Part shown: positions 32,290 through 41,168 of the stretch, one piece after another | Layout: each line of letters opens with the position of its first letter | How positions within the stretch are numbered: the stretch's first letter is position 1 | NCBI GenBank assembly: GCA_905221605.1 | Contig: CAJNDS010000638.1 | Coordinates: 52,501-100,833 of the forward strand | Length of the DNA stretch: 48,333 nt | Direction: 5' to 3' | Origin: Symbiodinium natans | Taxonomy: Eukaryota > Sar > Dinophyceae > Suessiales > Symbiodiniaceae | Notes under the pieces: model-generated | Told to the model about the DNA's origin: nothing | The model's input: only the letters and a program-made list of their open reading frames with translations | The model's database searches: none | Translations under genes and position numbers: made by a program

Positions 32290-33010
32290 GGCGAGCTCTT
32301 TGATGCCATCGTGGCCTCCGGATCTGCCGGGAAGGCCTCGCTGGTCCTTTTTTGCTTGTGGGCCCTCCATGAGACTGCGATTACGCGAGTAAGGAAACTG
32401 AACACTTTGACGATATCTGTAGGCTTTTGGCTTGCAGCAAAATCTTTTTTGGCTGGCGCGATGTCTCGTGATTGGATTCTATGGGGTTCTACGTACAGGA
32501 GAGCTCCTGGGACTTCACAAGTCGCACGTCTCTTTCGCTGACGACTGCTCGTCAGTAGTGTTGCATTTGGGCTTCACAAAAACCTCGGGCCAGAAAGGTT
32601 TGCAGGACTCTGTTACAGTGACTCTCCCGAAGCTATACGCTGTGCTTCGAGCCTGGTGTTTGGACACTGAAGCATGTAATGAGCTGATCCCTGTATCCCA
32701 AACATCGTTTCGCAGGCATTTTTCACGTTTACTGTGCGATCTTTCGTTGCACGATTTCGGTTTCAAACCCTACAGTTTACGCCGAGGAGGCGCCACGTTT
32801 CACTACAATCGTCATGCCTCCTGGCCACAGTTGTGTTTGTTAGGTAGGTGGATGTCTGAAAAAACATGTCGTGTGTATGTTCATGCGGCTATGGCCGCCC
32901 TCGCAGACAGCCGTTTCCCAGAAACTCCTCGTATGTGTGAGCTTTCGCGCGTTTTCTGGGCAGCACATCCTACCATTTTTCGCTCCGCAACGAGTGGGGG
33001 GCGTGGATAG
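32290..33010 (+). CDS. tyrosine recombinase (phage-integrase-like), two exons
   Basis: Exon b (32438-33010) encodes a YR catalytic domain: VLRTGELLGL (first Arg), GFTKTSGQKG (Lys region), YSLRRGGAT (box II, with Tyr where His is usual), and LGRWMSEKTCRVYVHAA (Trp and the nucleophilic Tyr). An upstream frame ending HETAITR at 32388 joins it in phase through a 49-bp GT-AG intron (GTAAGG...TTGCAG, 32389-32437). Such enzymes cut and rejoin DNA in Crypton or DIRS-type elements and are abundant in dinoflagellate genomes. The N-terminus and the rest of the element are not found. The frame has no internal stops, so it may be recent or domesticated. Confidence 0.8.
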
Positions 33011-33452
33011 CTACCCCAAACGGTACTCCTCTGTCTGCTGTCCCTGCCAGCTGAACTTTGAGGTAAGACCGATACCTTCTCATCCCTAAACTCTGGCTAA
33101 AAAGCTGGCAGACAGTGGAGCACCTTTCCTTCAGAGAATGGCCGCTTGAGGAAAAGTGTGGTGAGTTTCCTTGAGACTGCGATTACGCGAGTAAGGAAAC
33201 TGAACACTTTGACGATATCTGTAGGCTTTTGGCTTGCAGTTGCCCTCCCAGTCCCACCCTGTGCAGTACTGCTGGGACCGAGGGGATAGCTACCCCAAAC
33301 GGTACTCCTCTGTCTGCTGTCCCTGCCAGCTGAACTTTGAGGTAAGACCGATACCTTCTCATCCCTAAACTCTGGCTAAAAAGCTGGCAGACAGTGGAGC
33401 ACCTTTCCTTCAGAGAATGGCCGCTTGAGGAAAAGTGTGGTGAGTTTCCTTG
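32370..33452 (+). repeat. duplicated flanks of the recombinase gene (A-core-B, A'-B')
   Basis: Segment A (32370-32437, 68 bp, including the 49-bp intron and ending exactly at its splice acceptor) recurs as A' at 33172-33239. Segment B (33005-33173, 169 bp, starting at the stop codon region) recurs as B' at 33284-33452. By eye both pairs are essentially identical. Between A' and B' there are 44 bp instead of the 567-bp recombinase core. Confidence 0.9.
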
Positions 33453-33502
33453 TGTAAGGCCCCTATATTACAGTCTGATAGCATCGGTTCTAAAATAATC
33501 AT

Positions 33503-33525
33503 TTTATATATATATATATATATAA
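33503..33525. repeat. (TA)n microsatellite
   Basis: TATATATATATATATATATA just downstream of the duplicated recombinase flank. Confidence 0.9.
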
Positions 33526-33874
33526 GTCTATGCGTGTAGTAGCATCCAACTATGTATCAAGTGTTGGTTTCTTTGTGGTGCCCTTTATGTTCGGCTTACG
33601 CTGGCATGGTCCGTCCCATTACCCAAACCCACTGTTGGTACTTAAGATTCCCACCTTCCAACATCCCTTAGTTGGAGTTCATGTACTTATTCTCCAATTA
33701 TACTGTACTTACAACTGTACTGATAATATAAGCCCCGTAAGTACCCTAATAATGGTTGTAGGCACAGATTATAAGTACAGTTATAATTGGTTAATAGGTG
33801 CCATGAACCTCCAAGTAAGGACCATGTATCAACCCTAAACCTCAATCTTCTGCAGTGCAACGCTAATCTGCACT

Positions 33875-34119
33875 CCCCCCCCCCCCCCTCCCCCCCCTCC
33901 CCCCCCTCCCCCCCCCCCTCCCCCCCCTCCCCCCCCTCCCCCCCCCCTCCCCCCCCTCCCCCCCCCTCCCCTCCCCCCCCCCTCCCCCCCCTCCCCCCTC
34001 CCCCCCCCCCCCCCCCCCTCCCCCCCCTCCCCCCCCTCCCCCCCCTCCCCCCCCTCCCCCCCCCTCCCCCCCCTCCCCCCCCTCCCCCCCCTCCCCCCCC
34101 CCCCCCCCTCCCCCCTCCC

Positions 34120-34144
<25 letters not shown>
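33875..34144. repeat. 270-bp C-rich tract, (C6-8 T)n
   Basis: Runs of 5-20 C separated by single T, with a dominant CCCCCCT/CCCCCCCT periodicity. The complement is a G7A-type tract able to form quadruplexes. The Pro-rich frame through it is an artefact. It ends abruptly in GAAAAAAAGG. Confidence 0.95.
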
Positions 34145-34152
<8 letters not shown>

Positions 34153-34254
34153 GGAGAAAAAAGGTTGGAGTCGAACTAAAGCTGAAGGTCCAATTCCTAG
34201 TTGAACCCTACTGGAGGGTGTTGGGTTTTCGGGCTGACCTCCTACCCTGAAAGA

Positions 34255-34760
34255 TCAAACCCCACACCCGAAACCTTAAACCCCAAACCCCGAACCCACC
34301 CGCAAGGGTATACGGATTTAGGATCATGCCCTTACTTGGAGGTTCACAGGTAAACTGATAAGTAGGGTTAATAGGGTAAGTAGGGCAAGTATGGTTGTAA
34401 CTCTTTTTGGGGTACTTCTAACCCTAAACCCGAAACCCTCCTGAACCAACTTCGAAGTACCTTACTGAGCCTTGAAGTACCCCTAAACCCTAAACCCGAA
34501 ACCCGAAACCCTAAACCCTAAACCCTGAACTTAACCCTAACCCTAAACCTAGCCACAGGCCGGCACATCGAGGATGGGTGCCTCGGCCATGCATTTTCCG
34601 AGTTCGACGTTCCTGGCCCCTCAAGTTGTAGCTGTTTCTCAGAAAAGGAAAACTTTTTAGATGTTTCCTGGAGCCCTAAACCTAAACCCTAGCCCTAAAC
34701 TCTAAACCTTAAACCTTGAACCCCAAACCCGCAACCCTAAACTCCAACCTCAGCGCCTGA
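34255..34760. repeat. degenerate CCCTAAA telomere-like repeats (C-strand orientation)
   Basis: Three clusters of CCCTAAA, CCCGAAA and CCCCAAA variants (34255-34300, 34420-34555, 34672-34745) are interleaved with unique sequence. Orientation is opposite to the TTTAGGG stretches at 24.5 and 31.7 kb; G-strand variants return at 34838-34883. Confidence 0.85.
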
Positions 34761-34884
34761 GCCCCTCTGCCAGCCCAAAGCCCTACAATTGCCAGCCCGA
34801 AGATCGAAGCCCAACTCTGCAGGTTTGGGGGTTCCAAGGTTTAGGGTTTTGGGTTTTGGGTCTTAGGGTTTTGGGTTCCAGGGT

Positions 34885-35002
34885 TTACTTGGAGGCTCGT
34901 GGTTACTTTCCAGCAGGGTTATAAGTAGGGCTACTATGCTTGTAGCCCTATTTCGAGCACTTATCACCCTACTTATAGGTACCTGCGAACCTTCAAGTAG
35001 GG
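34885..35002. mobile_element. MITE-like hairpin element
   Basis: Outer ends TACTTGGAGG (34886) and GAACCTTCAAGTA (34987-34999) are imperfect inverted repeats. Inside, ATAAGTAGGG (34921-34930) pairs with CCCTACTTAT (34967-34976), and TAGGGCTAC (34926-34934) pairs with GTAGCCCTA (34942-34950). Related ends occur at 33805-33820, 34331-34345 with 34467-34483, and 40179-40195, so this is a small dispersed family. No coding capacity. Confidence 0.5.
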
Positions 35003-35478
35003 CTTAGGGTTGAATGTTCAGGGATGAGGGTTCGAAGGTTTGGGGCTACGAGAGCTGAAGGGCTGATGGTCTTCGAGTTACAGAGCTTCAGCCTCGCGTG
35101 TTTTTTGTTTTTTCGATTTTTTGTTTTCTGGGTTTAGGGTTTTAGTAGTTGGTTTGAGTGTTTTGCAACTGGTTTTAGTTTTGTGTTCTCCATGGGTTTG
35201 GGGGGTTGGGGTGTTGAAGGTTCGCTGACCTTGCAAGGCCTCGCAGCCTGGACTCTTGATGGCTTTTAGGTTGGTTCAGAGGTCTGGGAACCTCTATGAC
35301 TCTTACCACGCCTTTGATTGTCAGCTGCAACTCTGAAGCCCCAAGCCCCACGAGAGGTGTTGAAGGAAACCCATATTGAGGGCACAACCTTAGGGGTAAA
35401 GCGTCTAGATCCCGGGAAGCCTTGAAACTCGAGCAGAAGATCTACGTCAGACGAAGGAAGCCTCCGTAGGGCCCGCCC

Positions 35479-38400
35479 ATGGGGCTGGAGGAGAGGTGGT
35501 CCACGGATCTCTGCGGCGGCCGGCTGCATCACTTCTCTTGGATCGGCGACCGCCTGGTTCGAGTTTGGACACCGCCCGGGTGGAGTCGAGGCAGCGTGCC
35601 GAAAGCCTTGTGGCTCAACGATGGCCAGAACCTCTTCAGGGACGAGGAGGCCTTCGGGGGCGCTTCCTGGGGCGCGGCCGGCACCGTGGCACACCTGATC
35701 GGCTGTGGGGCGATTCCCGAGATCCTCTTGCTGGGCATCGACCATGCGGGCCGTCTGAGGACCCAGGACTACCTCTCCGTACCGCCCACTGGCTGGGATG
35801 CACCCTGGGGCAAGGGTATGCGTGGAGACATGTGGGATGCCCCCGGAGGAGGTGTGGACTCCTACCTGGAGAAGGTGACTAGGTAGGCCCTTGGTATATT
35901 TTCATATTTTCCCTCGTTGGGTGGAAGTTCAGGAAGAGTTTTCAGAGGGGCCATCATAGCTATTCAACCCCTACACCCAAAACCCCAAAGCCCCTAATTA
36001 AGCCTCTCAACCCCTAAACCCCAAACTCTAAGCCTCAAACCCCAAACCCCAAACGCATCTGTACCCGCTTGTGACTCCTACTTGGAGAAGGTGATGAGCG
36101 AGCTGGTTCCATGGGCAGAGGAGCACTTCGGCCTGTCTCCGGTCCCCGAAGATCGGTTCTTTGGGGGCTCCTCCTTCGGCGGCATCTGCACGCTGTACCT
36201 TTGTCATAGTGGGGTGACATTTTACATTTTTCCGGGTACTTAAACTGACTTAAACTCACTAAGGAATAGAAATTCCGATCTTTAAATACTATCCCAACCA
36301 TGAACTATAGGTACATGGCCATGAGATACCCGGCTGTTCAGTGGTATACTGTTATGTGTTTTTCTTTGTTGGGTTCTGGGTTCCCTATATTGGGCGGTAG
36401 CCGACTTTTTTTACCTCTAAACCCGAAACCCTAGGGCCCTAGGGTCACTGAAAACCTAAGGATATCCAAGCTCCTGGGCAGGAGTGCTCGTGGAGTCGCC
36501 GCCTCCTTGTAGCTGAATGAGTACACTTTACGGGATACTGCAATCCCCCCAAAACTGACAGTGTACATCAGTGTACACTTTTGGGGGCTTATGATGAACC
36601 CTAACCCTAAACCCTCAACCCTCTTATGACACTCAGCAACGAAGGTCTTTTTGGGCGGGCGACGGGCGCTTCATGACTGACGTGGCGAAGCAGGAGACTT
36701 GGCCGGGTCGAATCTACTTGGCCATGGGGGAGTTCCTTGGGGGCAAGTTTTTTTGTGAACCCTAAACGGGTTTGTGAACACCATATTCAGATGAACCCCA
36801 AAAGGGCTTCTGGTTGTAGTGAAGTATAGGGTATATGACCCCAAGTGGAGGGTTCATTTTTGGTCCCCAAGGTTCGAGTACACTGGGTTCCGTGGAACCG
36901 ACAGGCCAGGCAGCCTGGAATGCGATGCATTTCTGCGAGATGCTTGTGCAGAATGTGCAGAACACCTCCGTCCTCATGTTGGATCGGGCTTCTCAGTCGT
37001 AGAGTAAAAATACACTTTTAAAATCGTTTTCGGTGTATTAAACCCCTATAAAACCCCAAAGGGTGCACCTTTAGTTCCTTGTAAGTACCCATTTAACCTG
37101 TTGGTGAATTAAAATCTCATGAAACCCTAAAGGTCCCCTTTAGTTCCCCTAGTCCAGGGGTTTACCTTTAAGGTTGTGCCCTTGAACTTGGGGATTATTG
37201 AGGTGACATTAGGGCCTATATTAGGAGTATGTTAAGGGGAACCTTTAGGAATACAACCTTAAGAGTACGAGTCAAAATCCCTTGACCTAGGGTACCGGAC
37301 AACGAAGGCTTGCTAAGCTTCGTGGAGCCCGGCGGTCGGCACAACGAGCGTGACTGGGGCCGCCGCTTGCCCGGCGCCTTGCGATGGCTCTTTGCAGTGC
37401 CGTGTGCTTCTCACCATCCTTTTTGGGCCAGGCGTCCTGGTAGCCCAGTGCTTCCCTTTAAAGCCCTTTGTTTTGTATTTTGGTTTCTAGGTTGCCTGAT
37501 AAAGTAACCAACGAAAAGGGGTACCCTTACTATATTCTCAGCCCTTTATTTTGTTTTTTTTTTCTAGGTTGCCTTATAAAGTGAACAACAAAAAGGGCTA
37601 CCTTTGTTTTATTGTGCTTACTGGGCCCCACTGGGCTACCAAGGCCTTCTCCGCTGAGGCCCGGCCCCATGGAGCTGTTCGTGCGGCAAGGGGAGCTGAA
37701 GCTTCCGCCGGGGAAGTGCCTCCAGGTTGGGATGTTACCCCCTTATACTAACAGCTCCTTAGTAACGACCTGCCATTGCAAAATGGAGGTACCACGCACT
37801 TTCCCTCCCGCTCAATTGCCCGAGGGCAGTTTGAGCGAGCTGAAGTGTAAGCGAAGTAAGCGAAGTTAGTGGGGGTTATAATTGGGGGGAGGTACTAGAA
37901 TCCCTCTTAACGAGCTGTTAGTATTCCCCCTTATACCAACAGTCCTACCTCCAAACCCGAAACCCTCCACCCTACACCCTAAACCCTAAACCCTAAACCT
38001 CTCCTACCATATAATTATAAACCTTAATGGTATTCGTGGGCAAGGCCCAAATATTCGTGGGCAAGGCCCAAAAGTTCGTGGGCAAGGCCCACAAACTCTT
38101 CGTGGGCAAGGCCCAAAAATTCGTGGCAATTCTTGGGCCTTGCCCACGAATGTTTGAGCCTTTTGGTTCGTGGGCAAGGCCCAAAAATTTCCTTCCCAAT
38201 CCAAGCCTTCGGACTTTTTGCTAGACTGCACCCCTGAAAAAAATTGGCGTGTCTGTCTGTGCAACTTCTTCGCGCCTCAATTTGCTATGAGAGGGCCCTT
38301 CGGCCCAGACCGTCCCCTTCGCGCAAACCTGAAAGGGAGTCCTTTGCCTTATGGCCCCAAGTGACCCACAACCTGCAACCTGTTCACGCCTGAGTTTTCT

Positions 38401-39819
38401 GCGAGAGGGCCCTTCGGCCCAGACCGTCCCCTTCGCGTAAACCTGAAGGGGAGTCCTTTGCCGTATGGCCCCAAGAAAAACCCAGAAGTCTAGTCACTAA
38501 AGGCTTGGGCTGTTCTAACTAGTTTCAAAATCCTCTAAGAGTGTTCGACGTGTGAATTTTGAATGGTTGCCTTAGTTTGGGCTGGCTCCGGCTCGGTTTC
38601 GCGGATTGTGAATGGCTGGCTTGGCTTTGGCTGGCTCCGGTTTGGTTTCGCAGTGAGTTGTGATTGGGTGGCCTTTGGGTGGGCATGTCTTCACACTATT
38701 GCGTTCAGCTGACCCGTGCTACACCCTAAACCCTATACCCTATAAACCCTAAACCCTATAAACCCTATAAACCCTATAAACCCTATAAACCCTATAAACC
38801 CTATAAACCCTATAAACCCTATAAACCCTATAAACCCTATAAACCCTATAAACCCTATAAACCCTATAAACCCTATAAACCCTAAACCCTAAACCCTAAA
38901 CCCAACCACCAGGCGCACCTTGGCTTCAATGACTGGTCCTGCGGCGTCCAGACGTGCGACCTGCTGCCTGCTGGTCTCGACATCGCCGATGGCCCGGTTC
39001 CTTACTGCGCTTTTTAGGGTTTAGGGTTTAGGGTTAAAAGGGCAGTAGGGAATGGGGCAATAAGAACATATCCCCCCTATATATGGGCCAGCATAGGCGC
39101 ACCCCACCCCCCCCCCCCCTCCCCCCCCCGATGGCCCCCCTGTGGTTCATGGTGGGTTTGGGTTCCCCCCCCCCCCCCCCCCCCGTGGTTCATGATCCGT
39201 GGTTCATGGGTTTTGGGGTTTAAGGGTTTAGGGTTAGGCTGAAGGGTTCAGGATTTTCACTCTGGTCCATTGGTTCACTGTGGGTTTAGAGTTGGATTAG
39301 GGTTCAAGGTTTGGGGTAATGATAGGTTTACGGTTTCCCCCCTCCCCCCTGTGGTTCGTGGTGGGTTTACGGTTGAGGGTTCAGGGTTAAGGAAGCAAAG
39401 GTTTCGGGTTCACCCTTCTCCCTCCCGTCGTTCATTGGTGGGTTTCAGTTTTAGGGCGTAGGGCTCATGGTTTGGGGTTTTTTAGGCTGAGGCTTTTCTG
39501 TCCCCCCCCGCGTGGTCCGTGGTGTTTTTAGGGTTTGGGGGGGTTGCCATGGGGGGGGGGGGGCGGGGGGATACCAGGGGGGGGGTCGATTACGCGGAAC
39601 GTGGGCGCATATCCCCCCCTCCCTCCCCCCCCCATGGTATCCCCCCCCCCCCTGGATTCCAAAGGTTACCTCATTCCCTTCCCCCATTCCCTGTTAACCA
39701 GCAGCAAGGTTCTGGCTGCTCTGGCCTATGTTCCCGAGGGGGCCTCTTCCATGAAGTTGGTCTTCACAAATGGTGCTGATTGGGATAACAACTCCGGCAA
39801 GGACTACGTGCTGGACTAA
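35479..39819 (+). CDS. putative esterase fused to a CBM25/53-type starch-binding module, 10 exons
   Basis: Exons 35479-35874, 36091-36194, 36311-36340, 36471-36500, 36645-36746, 36872-37003, 37291-37401, 37644-37725, 38913-38996 and 39709-39819 join in frame to 393 codons plus TAA. The N-terminal two-thirds is an alpha/beta-hydrolase of the putative-esterase family (PF00756 type): ALWLNDGQNLF and ILLLGIDHAG early, the nucleophile elbow GGSSFGG (Ser at 36172-36174), VLVESPSFW across exons 4/5, RIYLAMG, then EVPDNEG and catalytic His in GGRHNERDWGRRLPGALRW (exon 7). The last three exons form a starch-binding module: GPMELFVRQGELKLPPGK, AHLGFNDW, VFTNGADWDNNSGKDY. Eight introns are GT-AG; intron 4 is GC-AG. 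No signal or transit peptide is visible from the chosen ATG, but an upstream exon is not excluded. The stop may instead be bypassed by a donor at TACGTG. Inferred role: hydrolysis of an ester at or near starch. Confidence 0.85.
35875..36090 (+). other. esterase intron 1, flanked by a 22-bp direct repeat
   Basis: The exon 1 end (35857-35878) and intron 1 end/exon 2 start (36073-36094) are the same 22 bases with one mismatch, so the intron begins and ends inside duplicated DNA. The interior carries CCCCTAAA/CCCCAAA repeats (35967-36055). This is the pattern left when an insertion duplicates its target and supplies splice sites. Confidence 0.8.
37402..37643 (+). other. esterase intron 7 with a 78-bp tandem duplication
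   Basis: Segments 37463-37540 and 37541-37618 are diverged tandem copies, each starting GCCCTTT(G/A)TTTTG and containing TTTCTAGGTTGCCT. The intron is GT-AG with acceptor CCAAG. Confidence 0.75.
38034..38190. repeat. TTCGTGGGCAAGGCCCAA repeat cluster with an inverted copy
   Basis: Direct copies begin at about 38034, 38053, 38074, 38099 and 38167. One inverted copy (38133-38150) pairs perfectly with 38099-38116, giving an 18-bp stem with a 16-nt loop. The unit is itself partly self-complementary (GGGC...GCCC). It lies in intron 8 of the esterase gene. Confidence 0.9.
38723..38903. repeat. (CCCTATAAA)n array within esterase intron 8
   Basis: About sixteen 9-bp units CCCTATAAA are bracketed on both sides by CCCTAAA units, so the array looks like a telomere repeat expanded with an inserted TA. 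It ends 9 bp before the exon 9 acceptor. Confidence 0.95.
38997..39708 (+). other. esterase intron 9 with poly-C/telomere-like units and a G/C hairpin
   Basis: Several imperfect units combine a C run, GTGGTTC(A/G)TGGTGGGTTT and TTTAGGGTT (from about 39105, 39165, 39335, 39415 and 39500). Near the 3' end a G-rich stretch (39551-39585, containing GGGGATACCAGGGG) faces its near complement (39620-39652, containing CCCCATGGTATCCCC) and could form a very stable hairpin about 60 bp before the acceptor. Confidence 0.75.
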
Positions 39820-41168
39820 ATGCGCAGCTCCCCTACCTGATGATCTGGCGCTCAGAAAAAGAATTGCACGGACAACTTTGGCACTCCAACCCCATCCTCA
39901 GCCCAACCTTAGTTATCCCCTTCACTTCCTCAACCGTGAACCCGAAAACTACCCTAAACCCTAAATCCTAAACCAAATTAAAACTCCCACAGAGACATGT
40001 TCCATGCCAGGAGGCGCTCCTGGGGCGTGCGGCTCCTATGATCAATGTCCAGTACCTCGCCAGAGATTCTGCAAGTCTACTTCTAAGTAGGGTAACTTAG
40101 GGTTTTGGGTTTAGGGTTTAGGGTAACTATGTTTAAAGCCTTACTTGGGGTACTTATAACCTTACAAATAAGTATCCAGGAACCTTCAAGTAGGGTCTAG
40201 GGTCATTGGGCTTCGGTTGAGTGTTAAACGCTGTTTTGGTGTGGGGTGCTAGTTTGTTTTCGGATTTAGAAAGAAGTTAGGCAACCGAAATACCCCACAT
40301 CCCATCCCTCATCCTTGACGAAACCCTACCTTTGTTAGGGCACTGGCTTTTGGGCGCTTTGGCTGATGGCTGCCGTGGGATTGTAAGCGATTTCCTACGC
40401 GATCCGCCTGCAGAAGAAGCGTGCAGACTAGCACGCTCCTTTGCACCGTGAATTTACAGAAGCCGAAGCTGCGTAAGACAGACTGTAAGACGTAAAGGCG
40501 CATCCTCGATTTGAGGTTCGAGCAATGGTGGTTCCCACCACTACGCCGAGTGCCGCAAACCCTGAAACCCTGAACCCTAAGCCCTAAACTGTAAGCCCTA
40601 CACCCTGGACCCAAAGCCCTAAGCCCCAAACCCCGTCTGTTGCCTTTAGTTGCTCGAAGATGTAGGTGAACTTCTTGTTCTGACCTTGACTCGGGAGATC
40701 AACTGGAGTCCAACCCCAAACCCCTAAAGACTCTCAAGCCTGAACCCTACGATATCGGTCTAAGCTAGAGACTAGATCTCATCCTGCGCGCATGTTGTTG
40801 TTTTTTTCTGTTGTATGAATGACATAAAAACACATATTATATATATATGGTCACCCGCCCCCCCATGATCTAGGTTTTGCTTTGTCTCTATAAAAACCCT
40901 CGTAAATACCGATTAAAATGACATGCTGGCTATGCTAGGCGATGTCCTGTTTTTGCACGTCTAGTCCTATGCGAGAAAACCTGTAAATAGTGAAAAACGC
41001 GTGTGTTTAGCACTACTTCCACATCACCACATAAAAAAACACCCCAAAAACACAGGAAAATGCAATTTGGTAAACATGTCTATGAATTATTTGCATAGGA
41101 CAGGCTTATAAACACAGAATTGTATGCAAAAAACACTTCTTTTTTGCAGAATTTGCAAATTTTGACAC
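39820..41168. other. no gene; scattered telomere-like repeats
   Basis: CCCTAAA variants lie at 39952-39975 and 40557-40632, and TTTAGGG variants at 40099-40125. A MITE-like family end lies at 40179-40195 and a short TA run at about 40838-40849. The rest is AT-leaning with no coding signal. Confidence 0.6.

Larger units (their letters stand above)
37726..38912 (+). other. esterase intron 8, a nest of tandem repeats
   Basis: This 1187-bp intron holds telomere-like CCCTAAA copies (37975-37999), a 20-bp repeat cluster (38034-38190), two copies of a roughly 102-bp unit (38259-38361 and 38374-38475; both contain GAGAGGGCCCTTCGGCCCAG), two diverged copies of a roughly 55-bp GGCTGGCTCCGG-containing unit (38560-38680), and the CCCTATAAA array. 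It is GT-AG with acceptor CACCAG. Confidence 0.8.

Noticed and set aside
33787-34179. Proline-rich 130-codon frame resembling an extensin
   Set aside because: It is the C-rich tract itself, with no signal peptide or non-repeat domain.
36508-36644. GT donor at 36509 for esterase intron 4
   Set aside because: It gives a frameshift and early stop with the only nearby acceptor; the GC donor at 36501 keeps frame and motif.
38034-38190. CRISPR-like direct repeats
   Set aside because: Spacers are of 1-7 bp or absent, one copy is inverted, and the block lies in an intron of a eukaryotic gene.
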